Assembly (NCBI GenBank): GCA_964590645.1
Contig: CAZPYJ010000007.1
Span: 1-64,000, forward strand
Direction: 5' to 3'
Length of the DNA: 64,000 bases
From: JAGNHN01 sp964590645
GTDB lineage: Bacteria > Bacteroidota > Bacteroidia > Bacteroidales > JAGNHN01
Below are positions 1-7,848 of the stretch, piece by piece (the stretch's first letter is position 1; every line of letters starts with the position of its first letter). Both the position numbers and the translations under genes were made by a program. The notes under the pieces were generated by a model. The model was not told the origin of the DNA. It saw only the letters and a list, made by a program, of their open reading frames with translations, and made no database searches.

Positions 1-2
1 TA

Positions 3-97
3 GTGGTTTGTTTTCGCTTCGCTCACCAAACCACAGTCTCACTTCAACTGCCCACCTGCCCACTGATTCACTGAACACCTGCTTGCCGGCAGGCAGG
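3..97. repeat. intergenic palindromes at window edge
   Basis: Two inverted repeats lie downstream of the minus-strand gene that ends at 105. Positions 3-10 pair with 27-34 (GTGGTTTG/CAAACCAC, 8 bp). Positions 78-97 form a 20-base palindrome, CCTGCTTGCC/GGCAGGCAGG, with one wobble pair. Neither has a clear T-run, so a terminator role is unproven. The CCTGCC/GGCAGG type recurs at 30206-30225. Confidence 0.5.
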
Positions 98-104
98 CTG
101 ATCA

Positions 105-1628
105 CTACTCCAGAAATCGAACCTCATACAGATCCGTGCGTCTGTCTTTCAGGTTGCGCACACTGCCGTAGGTATGTAATTCATTCAACATATTCATATC
201 CACATCTACCACCAGGATCATTTCCGTATTTGGGGTTGCTTCCGCCTTGATGCCATTGGTGGGAAAGGCAAAATCACTGGGGGTGAATACCACCGACTGT
301 GCAAACTGGATGTCCATATTGTGCACTTTCGGCAGGTTGCCTACGGCACCGGCAATGGCTACATAGCATTCATTTTCAATGGCCCTGGCCTGTGCACAGG
401 CTCTCACCCGGGAGTACCCGTTCTGGGTATCCGTAAGGAAAGGAACAAAGATGATGTTCACGCCCTGTTTCGCAAGCAAACGGCTCACTTCCGGGAATTC
501 AATGTCATAGCAGATTAACACCCCAACCGGGCCGCAGTCGGTATCAATCACCTTGATCTTATTCCCTCCGGTAATGCCCCAGAATCTTCGCTCATCCGGA
601 GTGATGTGGATCTTCTCATACATTTCCCGGCTGCCATCCCGACGGCAGAGCCAGCCCACATTAAAGAGTTTTTCTTCCTTCAGCATCGGCATACTGCCGG
701 TGATGATGTTCACATTATAGCTGATCGCCAGGGCAGCAAAGCGGTCTACCAGCTCTTCCGTATATGCCGAGAGTTTACGGATGGCCTCAGGCTCACTCAG
801 GTGATTGTACTGGGCCATCAAAGGGGCATTGAAAAGCTCGGGGAAGAGCGCGAAATCACTTTTATAGTCCGATACCGCATCCACGAAGAACTCGGCCTGC
901 TCCATCAGCTCATCAGCATTGCGATAATTGCGCATTTGCCATTGTATCAATCCCAGGCGAACTACTGATTTATGAAGGCCATAAGGATCCTTTTTCCCCG
1001 AGAAGTAAATATTATCCCATTCCATTAATACGGCAAACTCCTGCGACTCCTTGTCGCCGGGCATATAGCCCTTCAGGATTTTCTTTACGTGAAAATCATT
1101 GGCCAACTGAAATGTGAGGGTAGGATCATACAGCTCTTTCATTCTCACCTTCTGAATGAATTCCTTGGGGCTCATTTTATCGGCGTGCTGATGATAAGTA
1201 GGTATGCGGCCACCAAAAACAATGGCTTTCAGGTTCAGGGTTTCGCATAATTCCTTGCGGGCATCATACAATCGACGCCCCAGGCGAAGCCCACGGAATT
1301 CAGGACGAATGAACACATCTACCCCATAGAGGGTGTCGCCTTTAGCAGAATGGGTTTTGAAAGTATAATTGCCGGTAATTTCCTGGTAGGTGTGCTCGTC
1401 TCCATAGTGGGCATAATTGACGATGATGGACAAGGCACATCCTACCACCTCTCCATCTACCACCACGGCGATTTGCCCTTCCGGAAAAGCACGCAGCAGG
1501 GAGAGAATGTGATGCTCATTCCAATACGCTCCGGGCCAGGCCGCATAGGCTTCAATCATTGACTTTTTGAGTTCTTGATAGTCACCCGTTTCGAGTTGCC
1601 TGATCTCTACTGTTTCAATTTCTTTCAT
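105..1628 (-). CDS. GNAT acetyltransferase-carbon-nitrogen hydrolase fusion
   Basis: A two-domain protein of 507 residues. Residues 1-210 are a GNAT acetyltransferase fold, with an acetyl-CoA loop around residues 109-119 (PEFRGLRLGRR). Residues 222-490 are a nitrilase-superfamily amidohydrolase. Its Glu-Lys-Cys triad is visible: E264 in LFPELFNAP, K339 in YEKIHITP and C373 in VLICYDIEFPE. The same fusion is known in other bacteria (for example Bacillus YhcX), with unknown substrate. The start overlaps the stop of the preceding aminotransferase by 4 bases, so it is the third gene of a pabB-pabC operon. A link to folate metabolism is inferred only from that position. Confidence 0.93.
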   Translation of the reverse strand: MKEIETVEIRQLETGDYQELKKSMIEAYAAWPGAYWNEHHILSLLRAFPEGQIAVVVDGEVVGCALSIIVNYAHYGDEHTYQEITGNYTFKTHSAKGDTLYGVDVFIRPEFRGLRLGRRLYDARKELCETLNLKAIVFGGRIPTYHQHADKMSPKEFIQKVRMKELYDPTLTFQLANDFHVKKILKGYMPGDKESQEFAVLMEWDNIYFSGKKDPYGLHKSVVRLGLIQWQMRNYRNADELMEQAEFFVDAVSDYKSDFALFPELFNAPLMAQYNHLSEPEAIRKLSAYTEELVDRFAALAISYNVNIITGSMPMLKEEKLFNVGWLCRRDGSREMYEKIHITPDERRFWGITGGNKIKVIDTDCGPVGVLICYDIEFPEVSRLLAKQGVNIIFVPFLTDTQNGYSRVRACAQARAIENECYVAIAGAVGNLPKVHNMDIQFAQSVVFTPSDFAFPTNGIKAEATPNTEMILVVDVDMNMLNELHTYGSVRNLKDRRTDLYEVRFLE

Positions 1629-2236
1629 CCTGGTTTATTCATATCAGATACATTTTTGATGGGAATGATATAAGCCGCATCCAGTGGGCGAAGCGCATTG
1701 ATCAGGCTGATCCCATCGTAGCCTGCAATGTCTTGCATCCGGATGCGCCGGATCCGGATGCATCCCCCTGCCAGCAACATCTCCCGGCGCGTACCAGCCA
1801 GGAGAGGGGTGTCGGGAGTATAGGCTATTCCCCCCTTCCAGAAGACAAGATTGGCAATGGACGCATCGGTCACCAGGCCTTGCTTCACAATGATGATCTC
1901 GTCTGTAGACGCTTTGCCTTTTAATTTCTCCAATTGCTGCCGGTCGGCGAATTTATGAGGATATTCCATAGAGTCATCCTCCACCAGCGACAATGTTTTT
2001 ATCCGCAAGGGATGATGTGGCACAAAACGGATGCCGAGAATATCTTTCCCATAGTCCACACGGCAACGCCATAACCCATCGCCGGACGGAAGGTTTTCCC
2101 GGATGAGGGATTCAAGCCTGATCTGTTTACTTAAGCCAAAAAGCATCCTGCGGCTACGGTCGAAGCGTGCCTGATGCCAGGGAAGGAGTGGGGCTTTTCC
2201 ATCCCGGATCAGAATGGTTTCAAAGAGCCGGCACAT
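1625..2236 (-). CDS. pabC: class IV aminotransferase, likely aminodeoxychorismate lyase
   Basis: A 203-residue fold-type IV PLP enzyme. The N-terminal LFETILIRDG segment, the candidate PLP lysine in PHKFADR and the DASIANLVFW segment (the TE-S-ANI-like motif) match the PabC/branched-chain aminotransferase family. PabC releases pyruvate from 4-amino-4-deoxychorismate to give p-aminobenzoate for folate. It is shorter than typical PabC (about 270) and diverged. The assignment leans on its position: it overlaps the end of pabB by 17 bases and the start of the GNAT-nitrilase by 4. Another class IV aminotransferase activity is possible. Confidence 0.8.
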   Translation of the reverse strand: MCRLFETILIRDGKAPLLPWHQARFDRSRRMLFGLSKQIRLESLIRENLPSGDGLWRCRVDYGKDILGIRFVPHHPLRIKTLSLVEDDSMEYPHKFADRQQLEKLKGKASTDEIIIVKQGLVTDASIANLVFWKGGIAYTPDTPLLAGTRREMLLAGGCIRIRRIRMQDIAGYDGISLINALRPLDAAYIIPIKNVSDMNKPG

Positions 2237-3230
2237 ATACTTTGGCTATCATTTCCTGGTATTCTTTCCTGGCGTCGCTGTCCCAGGTGATTCCGCCTCC
2301 ACTTTTAAAGACCAGGCCTTGTTGGGTGCGTTCAATATAGCGGATCATAACCCCTGAATCGAGGGTGCGGCCATCCGTAATCCCCATAACCCCTGTATAA
2401 AAGCCCCGCCTGTATCCTTCAGCTTCCCGGATGATTTCCAAAGTTTTCGGCTTAGGGGCACCGCTGACCGACCCGGCCGGCAACATTTTCATCAGAATAT
2501 CCCCGATTTTACCAGGATAATCGCCTGGCAAAGATCCGGTGATCCGGGAGCTGCTTTGCAGAAGTCTCCCTCTTTCGGTTTGTATTTCAGTGATATACCT
2601 GAACTGCTCCACTCGAACATCCCTGGAAACCATAGAAAGGTCATTGCGGATAAGATCCACTATCGTATAATGCTCTGCCTTTTCCTTGGGATCATCCAGC
2701 AGGGCACGGGCCGCATCCGGCAAGGTGGCATCAATGGTGCCTTTCATTGGATGAGATTCGATCAGTCCGTTGTGGATCTTGATAAAAGTCTCGGGGGAAA
2801 AAACGAGCAGGTGATCACCAATGCAGAGCTTGTAGAGGGCTTTGCTCCTGTGGTATACCTCCGGCAGACTGTGATTCAGCTCAATGGGAGTGGGGCAGGT
2901 GAGATTCAGCAGAAAAGTATTTCCCTGGCGTAGGCCTTCTTTGACCATCTGAAAACGCTGATGGTAGTCCGTGAATTCGATGGGTGAACTTGTTAATAGG
3001 ATGGGCTTATGGTCCAGGTCTGGCCTGGCATATTCCTGACGAAATTTTCCTACAGCATATTGTAGATTTCCGGGATCAATTTCGTGGAGAGGAATGGCAT
3101 AGAAGGCATCCAGTTCAAAGCTGATCATAAAGAAGAAGGGCAATCCCTGGCCTCCCCAACGGTTCATCCGCCGGATCATCCAATCCTTATCCCTACTTTT
3201 GTGCAGCGCTTCTAACTGTGAAAAAACCAT
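2220..3230 (-). CDS. pabB: aminodeoxychorismate synthase component I
   Basis: A chorismate-binding enzyme that aminates chorismate with ammonia supplied by PabA. The C-terminal two thirds carry the family's conserved blocks: SHPMKGTIDA, TIVDLIRNDLSMV, the PAGSVSGAPKPKT stretch, and KSGGGITWDSD with following EYQEM. At about 336 residues it is a short PabB that largely lacks the N-terminal half of TrpE/PabB. I start at the ATG at 3228-3230 because a TAnnTTTG element on this strand (3236-3243) places transcription start just upstream. In-frame ATGs at 3248 and further upstream would lie outside that transcript and would run deep into the divergent pabA. Confidence 0.88.
   Translation of the reverse strand: MVFSQLEALHKSRDKDWMIRRMNRWGGQGLPFFFMISFELDAFYAIPLHEIDPGNLQYAVGKFRQEYARPDLDHKPILLTSSPIEFTDYHQRFQMVKEGLRQGNTFLLNLTCPTPIELNHSLPEVYHRSKALYKLCIGDHLLVFSPETFIKIHNGLIESHPMKGTIDATLPDAARALLDDPKEKAEHYTIVDLIRNDLSMVSRDVRVEQFRYITEIQTERGRLLQSSSRITGSLPGDYPGKIGDILMKMLPAGSVSGAPKPKTLEIIREAEGYRRGFYTGVMGITDGRTLDSGVMIRYIERTQQGLVFKSGGGITWDSDARKEYQEMIAKVYVPAL
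3194..3201 (+). promoter_or_regulatory. -7 element (TACTTTTG) for pabA
   Basis: A match to the Bacteroidota primary-sigma -7 consensus TAnnTTTG, lying inside the 5' end of pabB and reading towards pabA. Transcription would begin near 3205. No convincing -33 TTG is seen. Confidence 0.5.
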
Positions 3231-3807
3231 TCCTGCAAAGGTAGCCATACTGAACAACAATGATTCCTTCGTGTGGAATCTGGCCGCCCTCACCGCACGC
3301 AGCGGCAGTGTTGAGGTTGAGGTGCTGCACTTTGGTGAATACGGCATTGCTGATCTATGGTCCCGCGATGCGGTACTCATTTCTCCGGGGCCGGGATTGC
3401 CTGGAGATTTCCCTATACTCAGAGACGTGATCCTTTCCCTGGGTACCCGATTGCCTATTCTCGGCATATGCCTTGGTCATCAGGCCATTGCAGAGGCCTT
3501 TGGTGCTGCTTTGTGTTCTCTGGCCCAGGTTCGCCACGGAAAAGAAGCGCTGCTCCAATGGAAGGAAGGATGTGAGCTCGGAGCAGGATCAGACCATCAT
3601 AGTGTGGCCGGTTTATACCACTCCTGGGCTGTGTCTCAGGACGCCTTCCCGGAAGAGCTGGAAGTAATCGCCACTGATCAGGAGGGTGTGATTATGGGCA
3701 TCCGGCACCGCCTATACCCGATCACCGGCCTGCAGTTTCACCCCGAATCCTATATCACAAAGAATGGAGAGGCATTAATGCAGCAATGGCTCAGGGGGAT
3801 CAAATAA
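3199..3807 (+). CDS. pabA: aminodeoxychorismate synthase glutamine amidotransferase
   Basis: A class I glutamine amidotransferase of the TrpG/PabA type, about 200 residues. It releases ammonia from glutamine for PabB. The nucleophile Cys is in GICLGHQAIAE, the oxyanion motif is in SPGPGLPG, and the His-Glu pair is in LQFHPESYI. The homologous part begins at VAILNNNDSFVWN, yet there is no ATG in frame upstream of it. The choices are TTG at 3199 (used here) or a rare ATT at 3229, which fits better with transcription starting near 3205. The gene overlaps pabB head to head. TrpG cannot be excluded, but the divergent pabB partner favours PabA. Confidence 0.88.
   Translation: MCSASNCEKTIPAKVAILNNNDSFVWNLAALTARSGSVEVEVLHFGEYGIADLWSRDAVLISPGPGLPGDFPILRDVILSLGTRLPILGICLGHQAIAEAFGAALCSLAQVRHGKEALLQWKEGCELGAGSDHHSVAGLYHSWAVSQDAFPEELEVIATDQEGVIMGIRHRLYPITGLQFHPESYITKNGEALMQQWLRGIK
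3236..3243 (-). promoter_or_regulatory. -7 element (TACCTTTG) for pabB
   Basis: The reverse strand reads TACCTTTG, matching TAnnTTTG. It ends 5 bases before the pabB ATG at 3230, so the pabB transcript would be nearly leaderless. The element lies within the first codons of pabA. Confidence 0.5.
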
Positions 3808-3814
3808 TGGATGT

Positions 3815-3822
3815 TATTTTTG
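3815..3822 (+). promoter_or_regulatory. -7 element (TATTTTTG)
   Basis: A TAnnTTTG match about 95 bases upstream of the ATG of the deiminase gene at 3917. It is the only such match in this gap; no -33 box is apparent. Confidence 0.35.
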
Positions 3823-3916
3823 TATGAAATCTGTCGCTTCGATAAACTCATCCCTGTAAAATCTGTATTTTAGGCACTTCATTGCCTTGCAGATTGTGGG
3901 AATAATTTTTTCGAAG

Positions 3917-5191
3917 ATGATCAAGTACTATAAGCTTCTTCTGCTCTTTGTCTTTCCCCTGTACGGATATGCTCAACCCCTTAATCCCTGGACGCCCCCG
4001 GAGTATTTTCCATCCAAGGCTGTCCTGATAGAATGGGACTTCAATACCTACACCTGGAGCTTGTATGCAGAGCTGATTGCTGAGTGCCGCCTGGCCACAG
4101 AGGTTATTCTTGTTGTGAGAGATCAGGCTGAAGAAGACCAGATGCGCTCCCTGCTGACCAGTGAAGGGATCCCTCTTTCGGGGATTTCTTTCGTTCAGGT
4201 GCCCTGCGAGCGAATGTGGATCAGAGATCACGGTCCATTGGCTGTGAAGACAGATCAGGGGGTCGCTTTTATGGACTTTGATGATCTGGCGAACAGCGGC
4301 CTGGATGAGAATTTGCCTACCAACCTGGCCAACTTATGGGGAATAGATTCCTACTCCCTTCCCTATGTGCTATGCGGCGGTAATTTTATGGTCGACAACC
4401 ACAACAGATTATTTACCACCACGCGGCTCTATTCCAACAATCCGGGCTATACCCGGGCACATATCAACCAGGTTTTCGAAGATTATATGGGCATCACCGA
4501 GATCCTCACCTTCGCTCCCCAGCATAGTGATTACTGGGGGCATATCGATATGCAGATCAAGCTGCTGGACGATACCACTTTTGTCATTTCTGAAGTGAGT
4601 CCGGGAAGCGGAGCCAATTATGACAGCCTGGAAGCCAATTATGCCCGTTTGCAAAGCCTGCCCGGTCCGCACGGAAAACCCTACCGCATTGAACGCCTGC
4701 AGATGGCCGACGACTGGAAAACTTATGCCAATTCGCTGATCCTGAATGACAGGGTGCTGGTCCCCACCTACAATCACATATTGGATTCAACGGCCTTGGA
4801 TGCTTATGCCCGACTGCTGCCTGATCACCACATTGTGGGCATCAACTGCAATAAGATCATTGGCTGGGAAGGGGCATTGCATTGCATAACAATGCAGCTT
4901 TTTGATGAGGCCCAGCTTACATCGGTGCGAAACCTTTCCATCCGGGATAATGGCATTCATCTCTTTCCCAACCCTTTGATGCAGGGAGAAAATCTCTGTA
5001 TTCAGTTTACGGGTGAACAATCTCTGCCGGCGACGGTCAGGGTTTTGACACTCCAGGGCCAGGTGCTGCAAAGCTTGTCCTGGTTGAGTGGTGATTCTTT
5101 CAGCTTTTCCTGGCCCCATTCTTCCGGAGCATATATCCTTGAGGTAAGCTGCGCCTCCGGCAAATATTCCCAAACGGTATTCACTGAATAA
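3917..5191 (+). CDS. secreted peptidylarginine/agmatine deiminase-family protein with T9SS sorting domain
   Basis: A 424-residue guanidine-group hydrolase (family PF04371). Residues 1-20 are a signal peptide ending GYAQ. Catalytic landmarks are WIRD (W101, D104), H209 and D211 in GHID, a conserved YANSLILN segment, and the nucleophile C323 in ALHCITMQ. Where agmatine deiminases have Glu before the GG motif this protein reads LCGGNFMVD, closer to the GGN form of Porphyromonas peptidylarginine deiminase. Residues from about 350 to the end form a type A T9SS C-terminal sorting domain (HLFPNP, then GAYILEV). It should be exported across the outer membrane. The start is the ATG before IKYYKLLLL. 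Substrate (agmatine or protein arginine) is not decided by sequence. Confidence 0.88.
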   Translation: MIKYYKLLLLFVFPLYGYAQPLNPWTPPEYFPSKAVLIEWDFNTYTWSLYAELIAECRLATEVILVVRDQAEEDQMRSLLTSEGIPLSGISFVQVPCERMWIRDHGPLAVKTDQGVAFMDFDDLANSGLDENLPTNLANLWGIDSYSLPYVLCGGNFMVDNHNRLFTTTRLYSNNPGYTRAHINQVFEDYMGITEILTFAPQHSDYWGHIDMQIKLLDDTTFVISEVSPGSGANYDSLEANYARLQSLPGPHGKPYRIERLQMADDWKTYANSLILNDRVLVPTYNHILDSTALDAYARLLPDHHIVGINCNKIIGWEGALHCITMQLFDEAQLTSVRNLSIRDNGIHLFPNPLMQGENLCIQFTGEQSLPATVRVLTLQGQVLQSLSWLSGDSFSFSWPHSSGAYILEVSCASGKYSQTVFTE

Positions 5192-5223
5192 GAAGGCCTG
5201 ATATCCACCTAAACCCATTTTTT

Positions 5224-5520
5224 ATGAAAAGCAAAAACCTCCTAAAACGAAACCTTTTGCTCATCCTGGTGCTGACTGTCGCTTCCATTCTTTTTACAGC
5301 TTGCGCCACACACAGTACTCAGCCCATCGATGATCCTCCCGGATTTTGGTCGGGATTGCTTCACGGCTTTATTATGATGTTCAGTTTTATCGGAAGCCTG
5401 TTTACGGATTTCAAAATCTACAGCATTCCCAATGCCGGGGGGTGGTACGACTTCGGATTCCTTCTGGGAGCCAGTATTTTCTTCGGTGGGGGCGGATCCA
5501 GGGCTGGATGCCGCTGGTAA
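5224..5520 (+). CDS. small lipoprotein-like membrane protein
   Basis: A 98-residue protein. The N-terminus (LLLILVLTVASILFTAC) looks like a lipoprotein signal with a lipobox Cys at about 27. A hydrophobic stretch, WSGLLHGFIMMFSFIGSLF, follows, and then a Gly-rich tail with GGWYDFGFLLGASIFFGGGG. Similar short proteins of unknown function are common in many phyla. It follows the deiminase gene after 32 bases and may share its transcript. No function is proposed. Confidence 0.75.
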   Translation: MKSKNLLKRNLLLILVLTVASILFTACATHSTQPIDDPPGFWSGLLHGFIMMFSFIGSLFTDFKIYSIPNAGGWYDFGFLLGASIFFGGGGSRAGCRW

Positions 5521-5539
5521 GCCAGACTGAACGCATCTG

Positions 5540-5571
5540 AAAAAAAGGCTGTCTCACGGTATGAAACAGCC
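5540..5571 (-). terminator. rho-independent terminator of dps
   Basis: The hairpin at 5547-5571 pairs GGCTGTCTCA with TGAAACAGCC (one mismatch) around a 5-base loop. The A-run at 5540-5546 becomes a T-run on the minus strand, so it terminates the dps transcript. It may also stop read-through from the plus-strand gene ending at 5520. Confidence 0.75.
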
Positions 5572-5599
5572 CCTTGCATTTTCGGTGTTCAGGGTTTGA

Positions 5600-6127
5600 T
5601 TATCCTCTGAAAGCGGTAAACATCCAGAGTAGTTTCTCCTGTTCGCTGATGTAAGCCGTAAATTGATCCGCAGTGGTGAAATCGGCATTTTCTTCAGCAA
5701 GCGAAACAATCTTCCTCTCCTGCTCAATGAGCGAGGAAAGACTTTGCATTACTTCAGAGGCAATTTCCGTAGCATCACTCGGACCTTCAGTCTCAGGAAT
5801 GGCAGATTTCGAAACGAAATCTGACAATTTGTGGCTAGGGCTGCGATGAAGAGAAAGAACCCTTTCTGCTATTTCATCTGCTTTGATAGAAAGATCAGTA
5901 TACATTTCTTCGAACTTGTCGTGAAGGGTAAAGAACTGCTTTCCACTCACTTTCCAGTGGTATGCCCTGACATTGGCATAAAAGACCTGAACACCCGAAA
6001 GCAAAGCGTTCAGCTTCTCTGCGATTGTCACGCTGTATTCTTGGCTCAATCCGGTGGGTCCGGTTCCACCATTATACATCGCTTTTTCAGCGTGTTTCAA
6101 TGGGTTGGGTTGGGTTACAGTTTCCAT
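5600..6127 (-). CDS. dps: Dps-family DNA-binding ferritin-like protein
   Basis: A 175-residue Dps/starvation ferritin. The ferroxidase segment is clear: ANVRAYHWKVSGKQFFTLH followed by KFEEMYTDLSIKADEIAERV, which supply the His and Asp/Glu ligands shared across the dodecamer interface. Dps oxidises ferrous iron with peroxide and shields DNA in stress or stationary phase. The start is the ATG before ETVTQPNP; an upstream extension would run through the regulatory region. The upstream sequence carries an inverted repeat (6155-6169) that may be a peroxide- or iron-responsive operator. Confidence 0.93.
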   Translation of the reverse strand: METVTQPNPLKHAEKAMYNGGTGPTGLSQEYSVTIAEKLNALLSGVQVFYANVRAYHWKVSGKQFFTLHDKFEEMYTDLSIKADEIAERVLSLHRSPSHKLSDFVSKSAIPETEGPSDATEIASEVMQSLSSLIEQERKIVSLAEENADFTTADQFTAYISEQEKLLWMFTAFRG

Positions 6128-6154
6128 ATTCTTGTCTGGTTTTAAATTATTATA

Positions 6155-6177
6155 TAAGAATGATTCTTTATAAAGAA
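6155..6177. promoter_or_regulatory. inverted repeats upstream of dps (candidate PerR/Fur-type operator)
   Basis: TAAGAAT-G-ATTCTTT (6155-6169) is a 7-1-7 inverted repeat with one mismatch, the layout of Fur/PerR boxes. It overlaps a perfect 14-base palindrome, TTCTTTATAAAGAA (6164-6177). Both lie 28-50 bases upstream of the dps ATG. Regulation by a Fur-family protein or OxyR is an inference. Confidence 0.45.
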
Positions 6178-6228
6178 ACGTTTGATTGGAGGAATTGTTC
6201 GAATGCGGTGGACAATGCCAATTATCTC

Positions 6229-6236
6229 TAATTTTG
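6229..6236 (+). promoter_or_regulatory. -7 element (TAATTTTG)
   Basis: A TAnnTTTG match that ends only 4 bases before the ATG at 6241. Transcription would start at or next to the start codon, giving a leaderless message. Confidence 0.45.
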
Positions 6237-6240
6237 CATA

Positions 6241-7812
6241 ATGAAAAGAATCCTGCCTGCTTTCCTGGCCGTCTTGTTGTTCGGGATATCTTGTAAGAAA
6301 GAAGAGCCAAATCAGGAGCCGGAAGTTCAGTTTGTCCGTCCGCTCTCATCAGATAGCCTGTACAAAGGAGAGCTTGTTGATATTGAACTCGCGGCCAGTG
6401 ATCCCGATGGGGAGATTGAGAGATTGGTGCTGATGGCAGACGGGCAGCAGCTGGCTGTATTGACCACTAAGCCCTACCGCTTCCGTTGGGATGCCAGGGA
6501 GTGGGGAGGAGGCACGATCACGCTGAAGGCGCGAGCCATAGACGATCAGGGAGCAGAAGCAGAAGCTTCCCGCAGCTTTTTCCTGATTGGGAATACGGCA
6601 CCACAGCCCGGCTTCAGCTTCAGTCCTGATCCCGGTATTGTTCAAGAGCTTGTGTACTTCGATGCTTCACTCAGCAGTGATCAGGAAGATAGTTTAAGTA
6701 CATTGCTGTTTCGGTGGGATTTTGACGGGGACAGCCTTTTTGAGACAAGCTGGGATGCGAATCCGCTGACCACTCATACTTACAATCAGGAGGGCAATTA
6801 TGCTGTTGGGTTAGAAGTGAAAGACAGTGAAGGGCTTACGGCTGTTCTGTATCAGTCCATCACTGTGGTGGGGCCAGTGCTTCTGCCTCCGGTGGCTGCT
6901 TTCAGCCTGGTTCCGGACAGCGGCAATATGCAGACTACATTTTCTGTCAATGCCGGCGCCAGCTATGATCCGGATGGTGCGGATCACCTGCTCAGCTATC
7001 GTTGGGATTGGGATGGGGATGGGACTTTTGATACGCCTTTTCTTTCCGACAGTCTTGCCTTTCAGATTTACCCTGATACTGGCAGGTTCAGGATTATTCT
7101 GGAAGTGAAGGATGCAGATGGCTTAACGGATACGGTTTCACGTCCGGTGATCGTATTTGATCCCTTTCCGGGATTACAGCCTTGCCCCGGTATTCCCACT
7201 GTTTCTTATGCAGGGCAGACCTACAATACCCTCAAGCTTGGATCCCGTTGCTGGCTCAGGGAAAACCTTAATGTGGGAACGATGGTCAGCACCACAGTCG
7301 GCCAGCAACAGAATTCCACCATTGAGAAATTCTGTTTCAACAACAATCCTGTGAACTGTCAGGTGTATGGTGGTCTGTATCAGTGGGATGAAGCAATGGC
7401 CTGGGGTTCCCCCGGCCAGGATATCTGCCCGCTGGGATGGCACATTGCTACCGATGAGGATTACAAGCACCTGGAGGGGATGGCAGACACCCAATATGAT
7501 ACCCTGGCCGGAATATGGGACAGCACCGGTTTTCGCGGACTGGATGCAGCTAAGGTGCTCAAATCTGCCAGTGGCTGGTCGCAGGGTGGAAATGGTAGTA
7601 ATCAGTTGTTTTTTAATGCCTTGCCAGCCGGAGGAACCTATGGTTCCGGTGGCACTTCAGTAGGGCAGGGGAGCAATGCAATGTTCTGGACCTCCCAGTC
7701 TGTAGATACCGTAAGTGCAATGGCCCGTTTTCTTGATGCACCCCAGGATGGAGCCTACCGGGGCGCATTTCAGAAAGTCAATGCTTTCTCTGTACGCTGT
7801 GTCAAGGATTAA
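6241..7812 (+). CDS. lipoprotein with PKD domains and FISUMP domain
   Basis: A 523-residue surface lipoprotein. The signal ends in the lipobox FGISC (Cys at about 18). Residues 30-110 form an Ig/cadherin-like segment (LVDIELAASDPDGEIERLVL). Two PKD-like domains follow, with FRWDFDGDSLFET and YRWDWDGDGTFDT. The C-terminal 190 residues are a Fibrobacter succinogenes major paralogous domain, marked by YAGQTYNTLKLGSRCWL, the middle WDEAMAW and CPLGWHIATDEDY, and the terminal FSVRCVKD. Such proteins are presumed cell-surface binding or structural proteins. Ligand unknown. Confidence 0.88.
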   Translation: MKRILPAFLAVLLFGISCKKEEPNQEPEVQFVRPLSSDSLYKGELVDIELAASDPDGEIERLVLMADGQQLAVLTTKPYRFRWDAREWGGGTITLKARAIDDQGAEAEASRSFFLIGNTAPQPGFSFSPDPGIVQELVYFDASLSSDQEDSLSTLLFRWDFDGDSLFETSWDANPLTTHTYNQEGNYAVGLEVKDSEGLTAVLYQSITVVGPVLLPPVAAFSLVPDSGNMQTTFSVNAGASYDPDGADHLLSYRWDWDGDGTFDTPFLSDSLAFQIYPDTGRFRIILEVKDADGLTDTVSRPVIVFDPFPGLQPCPGIPTVSYAGQTYNTLKLGSRCWLRENLNVGTMVSTTVGQQQNSTIEKFCFNNNPVNCQVYGGLYQWDEAMAWGSPGQDICPLGWHIATDEDYKHLEGMADTQYDTLAGIWDSTGFRGLDAAKVLKSASGWSQGGNGSNQLFFNALPAGGTYGSGGTSVGQGSNAMFWTSQSVDTVSAMARFLDAPQDGAYRGAFQKVNAFSVRCVKD

Positions 7813-7848
7813 CTTCTCAGCCTGGAATGATTTTATACTTTTCACTTT

